Source: Chitinophagaceae bacterium
Lineage (GTDB): Bacteria > Bacteroidota > Bacteroidia > Chitinophagales > Chitinophagaceae
DNA length: 64,000 nucleotides
Assembly (NCBI GenBank): GCA_016702745.1
Contig: JADJDJ010000001.1
Coordinates: 1,302,001 to 1,366,000 of the forward strand
Direction: 5' to 3'
Part shown: positions 1-6,924 of the stretch, piece by piece
Layout: each line of letters begins with the position of its first letter
How positions within the stretch are numbered: position 1 is the first letter of the stretch
Notes under the pieces: model-generated
Told to the model about the DNA's origin: nothing
Database searches by the model: none
What the model saw: only the letters and a program-made list of their open reading frames with translations
Position numbers and translations under genes: made by a program

Positions 1-234
1 GACAAAGCGATCTATCTTACAGAAGCCATTGGAGAAAAACTGGGGCCTGCGATTACAGTTAATGAGCCCAACGACCAGATCAGGCAAAACAATATTGCCA
101 GTGCCACATTAACCAATGTGCAGATGCGATATGAGTATAAAGATGTTTCCGGTGGCAGTGGTAAAACTTTTGAAATAGATTTCAAAAAGATCAAGCTCCG
201 TTTTGAAGTGGAAGTGATTTTTGCGCTTAATTAA
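1..234 (+). CDS. SIMPL (DUF541) domain protein, C-terminal end
   Basis: The gene is cut by the window edge. Only the last 77 codons are present, open from base 1 to a TAA at 232-234. The fragment starts with a KAIYLTEAIGEKLG stretch. This resembles the C-terminal helix of SIMPL/DUF541 proteins, where a K-A-x-x-L-A-x-x-x-G-x-x-L-G pattern is followed by a beta strand. It ends in alternating beta-type residues (KLRFEVEVIFALN). These proteins are usually periplasmic or exported and of poorly defined function. The family call rests on the helix pattern alone. The gap to the next gene is only 5 bases, so the two may be co-transcribed. Confidence 0.6.
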   Translation, partial: DKAIYLTEAIGEKLGPAITVNEPNDQIRQNNIASATLTNVQMRYEYKDVSGGSGKTFEIDFKKIKLRFEVEVIFALN

Positions 235-239
235 TCCGC

Positions 240-875
240 ATGCCGGCACTCAATTTTCATTGGAGAAGTTTTTGGTGGCTGGTATGCAGTTTTACTGTAA
301 TCGTACCGGTTGGGACCTTGTTGCATGAATCTGCTCATTACGTAACAGCAAGGATATTGGGTTTTGAAGGGTATATTACTTACCAGTCTACTCTTTATAC
401 GAAACTCCCGGGCGAGGGTCAGGCCTTATTGGATAAAAGGCTGCTGGTAACGATGGCGGGTCCCCTGCAAACCATGTTGACGGGTTTACTCGGACTAGTC
501 CTTCTTTGGAAAAACCGCCAAACCTTTCAGCAAAATCAAAAACTACATACTGGACAATGGGCTATGATATTTCTTTCCCTGTTCTGGCTCCGTCAGGTCA
601 TGAACATTTGCGTCTGGTTATTCTTATGGATACGATGGGGCGAATACTCCATTAACTCCGATGAAATTAGAATTGCCCTTTATCTGAATGGCCCCGGATG
701 GCTGATCCTTTTTTTGACCGGAATCGCAGGTGGGTTAATAGTGGCCTATGTGTTTTTAAAGTTTATCCCGGCCGTTCAAAAAAAGATTTTCCTTATCGCT
801 GGAATAACTGGTTGTACCGCCGGATACCTGATCTGGTTTGGATGGTTAGGGAAAATCCTGCTTCCGGTTCGCTGA
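240..875 (+). CDS. M50-like integral membrane protein with HExxH motif
   Basis: The 211-residue protein has about six hydrophobic segments. A HESAH motif (H29, E30, H33) lies in or beside the first one, followed by a GFEG turn. This matches the zinc-binding HExxH of site-2-protease/M50-like membrane peptidases. A second segment begins MAGPLQTML, reminiscent of the GP-containing segment near the M50 active site. The canonical distal NxxPxxxxDG aspartate motif is not visible, so proteolytic activity is uncertain. The ATG follows the upstream gene by 5 bases. The stop abuts the convergent glucanotransferase stop with no spacer, so no intergenic terminator fits between them. Confidence 0.55.
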   Translation: MPALNFHWRSFWWLVCSFTVIVPVGTLLHESAHYVTARILGFEGYITYQSTLYTKLPGEGQALLDKRLLVTMAGPLQTMLTGLLGLVLLWKNRQTFQQNQKLHTGQWAMIFLSLFWLRQVMNICVWLFLWIRWGEYSINSDEIRIALYLNGPGWLILFLTGIAGGLIVAYVFLKFIPAVQKKIFLIAGITGCTAGYLIWFGWLGKILLPVR

Positions 876-3596
876 TTACTGGGCACCCCGGCCGCAATTA
901 TCAATATACCCTTTCAACTCCTGGTTGAAATCTTTTTCTTTGATTAAATCTTCGAGGGAGATATGCATCCGGTATTGCCAGTAATGTTTGGGATTGGCCG
1001 GGTTATTGATTCTTTCATCCTGTGGGTTTTCCCGTCTGAGTTTTTCACTCATCCCCAGGATATCCTGTAACTGGAAAATACTCCACATGGCTGGTGAATA
1101 CAGGTGTTGTAATACGATGGCCCGGTTGATCCAGGGTTCACAATACACCGGGGCATCCCCCCACTGACCTAATACATTATTATAAAAATGCTGCGTCTGA
1201 TCCCTGTCTTCTTCCCACCAGCCCCTTACGGTACTCATATCATGTGTGGATGGAGTGATCACTGATAAATACGGCGCATCATTGGGATGAAAGAATTCTT
1301 TCTTCGGATCCTTCGGCATCCGTTGAATCTCCAGGCTGAGGATTCCCAGTTGCTGCATGACTTCTGGTACACAGTCAGGCACCATACCGAGGTCTTCTCC
1401 ACAGACCAGCATATTTGTGGCTTCTTTCAGTTGTGGCAATTTATGCATGGCCTCTCTGAACCAGAAATCATCCTGGCGGCGGAAGAAATAATTCACGCAG
1501 AGATCTTTCAGTTTCTCCTGTACATGGGGTATCAGGTGACGGAAGGAACTTGTTTTTTCCATTGAGATTCTGAAATGAAATTCCTGTCCCTGAGATCCTT
1601 CTTCTTCAAAAAGAATAACATTAGAAATCAGATCATATAATCCGGCCCGGTGATGTTCTGACTTTTCGCATTTCAGCTCTTCATCAAAATATTTTTCCAG
1701 TTTTTTCTGGGTATCAAAATCAGGGAGCAGATCATAACTGCCAAATTCGTTGGGGGTCAGGAACTGTTCTTTCACCTGTTCGGCGGCATCATTAAAAATT
1801 TCAGACAGTACTTCATCCGTAATGAATGGCTTACAGAAACGCTGGTAATCGAACCAGATTCCTTTTTCGCCAAATTCATTGATATGAACTGGCAGGCAGG
1901 GAACAAAGCGACCCATGATCCCCTGAACAGCATCGATGGGAATACTCCAAATCCGGAAAAAGCCGAGGATATGATCGATCCTGAAAGCATCGAAATAAGT
2001 GCTCATCTGGCGGAAGCGTTTTTTCCACCAGGCAAAGCCATCCTCCTGCATTTTTTTCCAGTTATAGGTCGGGAATCCCCAGTTTTGTCCTACGGCTGTA
2101 AAATCATCGGGGGGTGCACCTGCCTGCCATTGCATATTGTAGAGGTCAGGCTCCATCCAGGCATCACAGCTATTGGGTGAAATGCCAATAGGAATATCTC
2201 CTTTCAGAACGATTCCTTTTTTGTGGGCATAATCTGATGCTTCTTTTAACTGCAGGTGCAGGTGGTACTGGTTGAAATAATAAAAGCCAATGCTTTTGTA
2301 CTGCGGTGATTTGGGTGCACAGATTTTATCGATCGCTGCTTTGTTATAGACAGCATTCGTTGGCCATTTGCTGAATTCAGCAGTTCCATACTGATCCCTG
2401 AAATAACAAAATGCTGCAAAGGGTTCCAGCCAGTGTTTGTTCTCTTTGAAAAATGCTTTGAAATCTTCTGCAGCGAGTGTCTCCGCTCCCATTGCCGTGT
2501 ACAGCTTTTTCAATACGGCAAATTTGTACTTCATGACCTCTTCATAATCCACCACGGTCAGTTCGTTCAACTGCTGCTGTATTTTTTTCAGGGGTTCCAG
2601 TTCTTCTGCATATTCTTTACCCGCCACTTTTTCCAGGTTAATATAAATGGGATGCAGGGCAAAGGCAGAAATGGCAGAATAAGGATATGAATCCAACCAG
2701 GTAAAACTGGACATGGTATTATTAACCGGCAGCAGTTGTATTAATTTCAATCCGGTCTTTACCGCCCAATCGGCCAGTAAACGGATATCATTGAACTCGC
2801 CAACGCCAAAACTTTTTTTACTGCGCAGACTGAATACGGGTATAGCAACACCGGAACCTTTCCATGTATTATTCGGCAACTGAACGAAGCCATCATGCTG
2901 GATGGTCAATTTTCTTTTAGCGGCATCACTGTACACGAGCCGGTTATTGCCATCTTCGTAACGAACAAATGATTTCGTTGAACTATCATAAACTCCATAC
3001 TTGTAAGCCAGCGGAAAACTTTCATCCGACAAATCAAGTCTTGCCACCCACCAGTCACCAGGAGAATCACCATTTTCCTTTTTGAGTACGAGCGGTTTTT
3101 CCGTTTGCCAGTCTCCCAGGCGGGTTCCAGTTCCCATCAGACAAACAGCTTCATGCTTTTTGAGCAGGGGGGCTTTGACTTTGAAAATATGGGTAGGTGA
3201 TTTATCTGATGACCGGAGAGATCCGGGAGCATTTCTTTTCAGTAATACTTTCTGGAATGGGGCAGAAAAAAAGGCATTTTCATATTCACCGGCATGATTC
3301 CAGGTATCTACCAGCTGGACTTCCTGAGTTTCTTTATCTGTCTCTTCCATGAACCGGTCCTGGCCCCACTCTTTCACCCACTCCCCTTCTTCGTTCTTCA
3401 GCAGGTATTTATAACTGAGTTGATGGCCCAGGTCTTTACGCCGGATCTCGATGGTAGCGGTCCAGAATTCATCATTGAGGTATTCCATGGGAACCGCCCG
3501 GGAGGGATCATTGTTCCCCAATGTGTCGGAACTCCCCGAAATCCATAAACTTTGTCCATACTTTGTATGAAAACGCAAATAAAACTGGAACTTCAT
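876..3596 (-). CDS. malQ: 4-alpha-glucanotransferase (GH77) with two N-terminal CBM20 modules
   Basis: The enzyme transfers alpha-1,4-glucan segments between maltodextrins during glycogen/maltodextrin turnover, probably in the cytoplasm. Two starch-binding CBM20-like modules occupy roughly residues 1-100 and 130-250. The first carries FYLRFHTKYGQSLWISG and the second VCLMGTGTRLGDWQ. The GH77 barrel follows: GVAIPVFSLRSKKSFGVGEF, FRIDHILGFFRIWSIP with the nucleophile Asp, CGEDLGMVP with the acid/base Glu, and STHDMSTVRGWW. The double-CBM20 layout is the DPE2-like architecture known from plants and Bacteroidota. I chose the ATG that begins MKFQFYLRF because CBM20 homology starts there. An in-frame ATG 48 bases upstream (3644) would add 16 residues without domain content. 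Confidence 0.93.
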   Translation of the reverse strand: MKFQFYLRFHTKYGQSLWISGSSDTLGNNDPSRAVPMEYLNDEFWTATIEIRRKDLGHQLSYKYLLKNEEGEWVKEWGQDRFMEETDKETQEVQLVDTWNHAGEYENAFFSAPFQKVLLKRNAPGSLRSSDKSPTHIFKVKAPLLKKHEAVCLMGTGTRLGDWQTEKPLVLKKENGDSPGDWWVARLDLSDESFPLAYKYGVYDSSTKSFVRYEDGNNRLVYSDAAKRKLTIQHDGFVQLPNNTWKGSGVAIPVFSLRSKKSFGVGEFNDIRLLADWAVKTGLKLIQLLPVNNTMSSFTWLDSYPYSAISAFALHPIYINLEKVAGKEYAEELEPLKKIQQQLNELTVVDYEEVMKYKFAVLKKLYTAMGAETLAAEDFKAFFKENKHWLEPFAAFCYFRDQYGTAEFSKWPTNAVYNKAAIDKICAPKSPQYKSIGFYYFNQYHLHLQLKEASDYAHKKGIVLKGDIPIGISPNSCDAWMEPDLYNMQWQAGAPPDDFTAVGQNWGFPTYNWKKMQEDGFAWWKKRFRQMSTYFDAFRIDHILGFFRIWSIPIDAVQGIMGRFVPCLPVHINEFGEKGIWFDYQRFCKPFITDEVLSEIFNDAAEQVKEQFLTPNEFGSYDLLPDFDTQKKLEKYFDEELKCEKSEHHRAGLYDLISNVILFEEEGSQGQEFHFRISMEKTSSFRHLIPHVQEKLKDLCVNYFFRRQDDFWFREAMHKLPQLKEATNMLVCGEDLGMVPDCVPEVMQQLGILSLEIQRMPKDPKKEFFHPNDAPYLSVITPSTHDMSTVRGWWEEDRDQTQHFYNNVLGQWGDAPVYCEPWINRAIVLQHLYSPAMWSIFQLQDILGMSEKLRRENPQDERINNPANPKHYWQYRMHISLEDLIKEKDFNQELKGYIDNCGRGAQ

Positions 3597-3724
3597 CGCA
3601 ATCGTGCTTCTTTGGTTTTGCGGCAGGTCGTGTTTCAATAACACATTAAGTCACGAATATAGTTTAAAAAACGGGCAACCTTTCCGGTTCGCTGCAAATT
3701 ATCGGAAAAAATTTACACAAACGT

Positions 3725-4243
3725 ATGAGTTATAACATTCAGGGCTGGAGAAAACTGTTTCTTTTTTCGCTGGGGCTATTTGCCGGAACGGCTTTTTGTA
3801 TGAAGTGGATGGAAAAGGATTTTCTGTTCCAGGGGCAGCTTTTTACCATCATCGGACTGGAGATTTCTTATTCCGGGGACCGGATGGTGGAAATTCTGTC
3901 CGGGATCAGTCCGGCTGTCAGGCAAATACTGGGTTATCATTTGTACTTTGATTTTGCCTTTATGGCGGGTGTTTATCCTGGTATCGCCTCCCTTTGTATG
4001 ATGGCCAGGGGGAAATCCCCTACCCCTTGGATCAGGCGTGTATTGTTGCTTCTGGCCTTCGCTCAAGGTATAGCATGGGTCTGTGATATCGTTGAAAATA
4101 TGTACCTCTTATCGTGGATCAGACATCCGGAATCCGTAAGTCAGCTTACAACTTATCACGCGGTTGTGCTGTTGAAGTGGGTATTGGCGCTATCGGGGGC
4201 CCTTTTTGCCATACCATTGGCCATCCGGAAGGGTAAATACTAA
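3725..4243 (+). CDS. Small integral membrane protein, unknown function
   Basis: This 172-residue protein has four predicted hydrophobic segments (about residues 10-27, 75-90, 101-120 and 145-165). Between the first two is an extracytoplasmic-type loop containing SYSGDRMVEILSGISP. No catalytic motif is recognisable and I cannot name a family. It is transcribed divergently from the glucanotransferase, about 130 bases from that gene's start. The similar-direction small ORF at 4308 has its own promoter-like sequence, so an operon is not required. Confidence 0.75.
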   Translation: MSYNIQGWRKLFLFSLGLFAGTAFCMKWMEKDFLFQGQLFTIIGLEISYSGDRMVEILSGISPAVRQILGYHLYFDFAFMAGVYPGIASLCMMARGKSPTPWIRRVLLLLAFAQGIAWVCDIVENMYLLSWIRHPESVSQLTTYHAVVLLKWVLALSGALFAIPLAIRKGKY

Positions 4244-4284
4244 CAGACCTGTAAAACTATTTTTATCATTCCCCCGCTGCGCCT

Positions 4285-4292
4285 TATTTTTG
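4285..4292 (+). promoter_or_regulatory. Bacteroidota-type -7 promoter element
   Basis: TATTTTTG matches the Bacteroidota -7 consensus TAnnTTTG and lies 15 bases before the ATG at 4308. A T-rich stretch with the weaker TTTTTA is centred about 20 bases upstream, where a -33 TTTG is expected. The element implies a short leader for the 51-codon ORF. The assignment is from the motif alone. Confidence 0.5.
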
Positions 4293-4307
4293 CAAAAATT
4301 TTCTGCA

Positions 4308-4463
4308 ATGGAGCAAACTAAAAAATACCGTGGTCTCTGGTTTCTGGTTTTCCTGCTTTCTACCGCTGGCCTCATATTTGCAATTTATACCCATTGGGAG
4401 TGGCTGACCCTGATCCTGCCTTTCCAGACCACTTCTTTTGTAAAGGCTTTGGACATTATGTGA
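4308..4463 (+). CDS. Small single-pass membrane protein, 51 residues
   Basis: The short ORF starts at the ATG of MEQTKKYRG. It encodes a charged N-terminus, one hydrophobic segment (LWFLVFLLSTAGLIFAIY), then an aromatic-rich tail. A -7 type promoter element sits just upstream and a strong intrinsic terminator lies 28 bases after the stop. It therefore forms a self-contained transcription unit, which supports its being real. The frame stays open upstream, but the upstream residues have no membrane-protein character. Function is unknown. Confidence 0.55.
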   Translation: MEQTKKYRGLWFLVFLLSTAGLIFAIYTHWEWLTLILPFQTTSFVKALDIM

Positions 4464-4491
4464 GCTATTAACACCTGTTGAAATAATTTAT

Positions 4492-4515
4492 AAGCCCCGC
4501 CAATAGGCGGGGCTT
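4492..4515 (+). terminator. Intrinsic terminator
   Basis: A perfect 10-bp stem (AAGCCCCGCC / GGCGGGGCTT) with loop AATA is followed by AATTTTA. It ends the transcription unit of the 51-codon membrane-protein gene and separates it from the YqaE/Pmp3 gene. Confidence 0.85.
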
Positions 4516-4554
4516 AATTTTAGTAAAACTTCCTGTTCACTAAAATGACTTGTT

Positions 4555-4992
4555 ATGAAAAAAAGCATGCTCCTCTTCCTCGTTATTGGACTGACCTTTT
4601 TCCGTCTTGGTGCCACCATTCCTGTCCTGCCCATTTCGGATTCCCTGAGTGAAGAACATAAGTTGATCACCCGGGAAGCATTTCAGGCCTTTAAATCATT
4701 GCCTAAACAGGAACGTAAAGAGCGGCTTAAAAAGGCCCGTAAGGAAATCAGGAATTATTATACCAGCAAAAAATCGGGAAAGGAAACGGATGTCAATTTG
4801 CTGATTCTGGTAGTACTGGCCATTTTGTTACCACCTGTTGCCGTATACCTTTATGAGCAGGAGACTAATACCAAATTCTGGATTACGCTGCTGCTTTTTC
4901 TACTTGGAATTGCCGGCGCAGTATTTTTCAGCTGGCTGCTGATTTTTGCAGCCGTTGTTTTTGCATTGCTGGTCGTATTGGGAGCTGCTTAA
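4555..4992 (+). CDS. YqaE/Pmp3 family membrane protein
   Basis: The 145-residue protein has an N-terminal signal-like segment, a charged region rich in Lys and Arg (about residues 30-80), and a C-terminal Pmp3 module. That module has two hydrophobic helices flanking the motif LLPPVAVYLYE. Pmp3/YqaE proteins are small membrane proteins linked to membrane potential and stress in yeast and bacteria. The longer version with a leading signal peptide and basic segment is common in Bacteroidota. An intrinsic terminator lies upstream, so the gene probably has its own promoter. Confidence 0.85.
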   Translation: MKKSMLLFLVIGLTFFRLGATIPVLPISDSLSEEHKLITREAFQAFKSLPKQERKERLKKARKEIRNYYTSKKSGKETDVNLLILVVLAILLPPVAVYLYEQETNTKFWITLLLFLLGIAGAVFFSWLLIFAAVVFALLVVLGAA

Positions 4993-5028
4993 GCCAATTT
5001 TCCATTTATCTTTAGCAAACAGTAATGA

Positions 5029-5637
5029 ATGATGATGAAACTGAGTACTATCCTTTGTCTATTCATCCTGGTTTCCTGCAACAGCAAAAAAACCGGAGAG
5101 GCAACAGCTCCAATCGACACCCTTATCACCGGGATAGACACGACTCCGCCGGAAAATCATCCGCTGCAACCTGATATTTCCGGGGAACTCAATCAGGTGA
5201 ATCAGCTGCTCCATGAAAAATCGGGCGGAACCCTGGCAGTGCTTTCCGATACATCTGCAGGATGGAAAAAAGATGTGTTTGATTATTTTATTGCGCCCAA
5301 GCGGAAAGAAAATCCTGATTATCCGTATCTGACGAAGGGAGATTTTAACGGAGACGGACAGGCTGATCTGGCTGCCCTGGTTAAAACAAAAGACAAAGCC
5401 GAATACCAGCTGGCGATCTTGCTGGGTCAGCCAATGAGTCAGGACCGGATCAGTTTCTGGAAAGAAGATATTGAAGTCTGTGCCATCTCCACATATCCCA
5501 AAGGAGAACTGGCTGGAATGGATCAGGCCCCTTTCAAACTAAAAGGAGATGCCATTAATGTGGAGTATTTTGAACGGGCCACATTCGTCATTTACTGGGA
5601 TGGTAAAGCATTTAAAAGAACCTATACCGGTGACTGA
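5029..5637 (+). CDS. Lipoprotein with FG-GAP/VCBS-like calcium motif
   Basis: The 202-residue protein starts at one of three consecutive ATGs (5029, 5032, 5035). It has a lipoprotein signal ending LFILVSC, so the mature Cys is about residue 16. It contains DFNGDGQADLAAL, an Asp/Asn-rich loop like the calcium-binding loops of VCBS/FG-GAP repeats, present once. The rest lacks motifs I recognise. It is probably a cell-envelope lipoprotein of unknown role. It runs in the same direction as its neighbours, 36 bases after the Pmp3 gene. Confidence 0.75.
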   Translation: MMMKLSTILCLFILVSCNSKKTGEATAPIDTLITGIDTTPPENHPLQPDISGELNQVNQLLHEKSGGTLAVLSDTSAGWKKDVFDYFIAPKRKENPDYPYLTKGDFNGDGQADLAALVKTKDKAEYQLAILLGQPMSQDRISFWKEDIEVCAISTYPKGELAGMDQAPFKLKGDAINVEYFERATFVIYWDGKAFKRTYTGD

Positions 5638-5689
5638 TCGCACCATTTCAAATTCATTTATTTAAACACCAAATACCAAACCAAACATC

Positions 5690-5974
5690 ATGATTAAGAA
5701 AATCGCCATCCTCGCCCTTTCGGCAACATTTTTAGTGTCCTGCGGAAAAAGCAAAAGCGGAACCCAGATCGGAGAAGAAGTATGTGAATGTTCTAAAAAA
5801 GCCAATGCCATGGATCCGGCAGACCCTAAACGTGCAGAGGCCCAAAAGGATTGTTCAGTAAAACAGGGAGAGGCCTGGAATAAAGTAAAGGACGATCAAA
5901 AGAAAGCCGATGAGTTTAATGCTGTATTGGCCAAATGTGCGGAGGAGCAGATCAAGAAGAGCTTCGGGCAGTAG
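5690..5974 (+). CDS. Small cysteine-containing lipoprotein
   Basis: The 94-residue protein has the lipobox FLVSC (mature Cys about residue 18). The soluble part is lysine-rich and predicted helical, with four further cysteines in the contexts VCECSKK, KDCSV and AKCAEE. The spaced pairs could form two disulfides in a helical hairpin. I do not recognise a named family. The stop codon is followed directly by an A-rich degenerate repeat tract (see 5972-6072). Confidence 0.72.
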   Translation: MIKKIAILALSATFLVSCGKSKSGTQIGEEVCECSKKANAMDPADPKRAEAQKDCSVKQGEAWNKVKDDQKKADEFNAVLAKCAEEQIKKSFGQ

Positions 5975-6072
5975 TAGAGAAAAATACAAAGAAGCAAGAA
6001 ACAAAGAAAAAACAAATCAAAAGATACAAGAGACAATAAACAAAAAAATACAAATCACAAGATACAAGAAAC
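5975..6072. repeat. A-rich degenerate short-word repeat tract
   Basis: Directly after the stop codon comes a purine-rich run built from variants of ACAAG, AAACAA and GATACAAGA, for example GATACAAGAGACAA and later GATACAAGAAACAA. It ends at the bidirectional terminator hairpin. An open frame runs through it, but its translation is only Lys/Gln/Asn/Ile low complexity, so it is not treated as coding. Confidence 0.6.
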
Positions 6073-6108
6073 AAAAAGAGGCGGTCATTTACGACAGCCT
6101 CTTTTTTT
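6073..6108. terminator. Bidirectional intrinsic terminator
   Basis: The stem AAAAAGAGGC / GCCTCTTTTT has an inner GTC/GAC extension around an ATTTAC loop. It is flanked by T-runs on either strand, so it can terminate both the lipoprotein gene (plus strand) and rplT (minus strand), which converge here. Confidence 0.8.
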
Positions 6109-6126
6109 ATAAGTTAGCTAATTGAC

Positions 6127-6471
6127 TTACTTCACTGAGTCAATCAGGCTCTTGAATGTTTCCGGATTGTTCATGGCCAGATCAGCCAGTACTTTACGGT
6201 CGAGTTCAATTCCTTTTTTCTGCAAACTGTTGATGAAGGTTGAATAGGTCATTCCTTCAGCACGAACGGCTGCATTGATACGGGCAATCCACAGGCTGCG
6301 GTATTCCCTTTTCTTAAGTTTACGGCCTACAAACATGTAGGTCATACCTTTTTCTACAACGTTTTTAGCAACGGTGTAAACATTTTTACGTTTGCCATAG
6401 TAACCTTTGGCTTGTTTCAGGATTCTTTTTCTGCGGGCCTTACTGGCAGCAGAGTTGACTGAACGGGGCAT
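6127..6471 (-). CDS. rplT: 50S ribosomal protein L20
   Basis: This 114-residue protein has the L20 pattern. It begins MPRSVNSAASKARRKRILK, then continues AKGYYGKRKNVYTVAKN, and has the central VGRKLKKREYRSLWI and the C-terminal RKVLADLAMNNPETF. L20 is an early-assembling 23S rRNA-binding protein and in many bacteria an autorepressor. It lies 44 bases after rpmI in the same direction, forming the normal rpmI-rplT pair. Length and motifs are those of an intact gene. Confidence 0.98.
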   Translation of the reverse strand: MPRSVNSAASKARRKRILKQAKGYYGKRKNVYTVAKNVVEKGMTYMFVGRKLKKREYRSLWIARINAAVRAEGMTYSTFINSLQKKGIELDRKVLADLAMNNPETFKSLIDSVK

Positions 6472-6515
6472 ATAATAAAGAGTTTAGAGTTAAAAATTGA
6501 TGAATAGACAGCAGC

Positions 6516-6713
6516 TTATTTCAGGCGCAGCAAACGTTTTACAAAATCAAGATGAGATTTTGCTACCGTTCCGTCCTTCCGCATGTTGCGTTTTCTTTTC
6601 TTGGATTTCTTCGTCAGAATGTGACGCTTGAAACTCTTCTGATGCATGATCTTTCCGGTTGCCGTTACTTTAAAGCGTTTTTTGGCACTGGAATTCGTTT
6701 TTACTTTAGGCAT
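6516..6713 (-). CDS. rpmI: 50S ribosomal protein L35
   Basis: The 65-residue, highly basic protein opens MPKVKTNSSAKKRFKVTATG and contains KSFKRHILTKKSKKRKRNMR, as in the L35 family. It is co-transcribed with rplT. Unlike the common arrangement it is not adjacent to infC: a 2.5-kb protease gene lies between them. The 110 bases upstream hold a probable structured leader and a Bacteroidota-type promoter, so the pair seems to be expressed on its own. Confidence 0.97.
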   Translation of the reverse strand: MPKVKTNSSAKKRFKVTATGKIMHQKSFKRHILTKKSKKRKRNMRKDGTVAKSHLDFVKRLLRLK

Positions 6714-6822
6714 TTTACCCAGTATTAATTGTACACCTTTGAGGCATTCCCCACCGGGGGACCTTTATCGAACCTCTTCAGGAAATAATCCCGCCTGGCG
6801 GGTCCCATTTTTCAACGGGGTG
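6714..6822 (-). promoter_or_regulatory. Structured 5' leader of rpmI-rplT
   Basis: Between the -7 element and the rpmI start, the transcribed strand can form two GC-rich hairpins. One is CCCGCC/GGCGGG (6790-6802) and the other TCCCC/GGGGA (6748-6761), the latter enclosed by a GAGG/CCTC pairing (6741-6744 with 6773-6776). Ribosomal protein operons often carry autoregulatory leaders, and L20 is a known autorepressor in other phyla. Whether this leader binds L20 is inference. I do not see an exact match to a described L20 leader. Confidence 0.4.
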
Positions 6823-6830
6823 CAAAGATA
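6823..6830 (-). promoter_or_regulatory. -7 promoter element for rpmI-rplT
   Basis: On the minus strand the sequence reads TATCTTTG, a perfect TAnnTTTG match. A TTGG sits 19 bases upstream in place of the -33 TTTG. It lies between the terminator of the protease gene and rpmI, which explains how the two ribosomal protein genes are expressed apart from infC. Confidence 0.6.
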
Positions 6831-6866
6831 GCAAATCTACCGCAAGAGGCCAAGCCGATTTATAAG

Positions 6867-6891
6867 AAAAAAGCGGGTTTTGAGAACCCGC
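6867..6891 (-). terminator. Intrinsic terminator after the metalloprotease gene
   Basis: On the minus strand a 7-bp GC-rich stem, GCGGGTT / AACCCGC with a CTCAA loop, is followed by six T residues. It lies 34 bases beyond the protease stop codon. Confidence 0.85.
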
Positions 6892-6924
6892 CCTTATCTG
6901 TAATTTATTATAAATAGAAATTGT

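Noticed and set aside
5910..6125. 71-codon Lys/Gln-rich open frame
   Set aside because: It is a translation of the A-rich short-word tract and the terminator; low complexity only.
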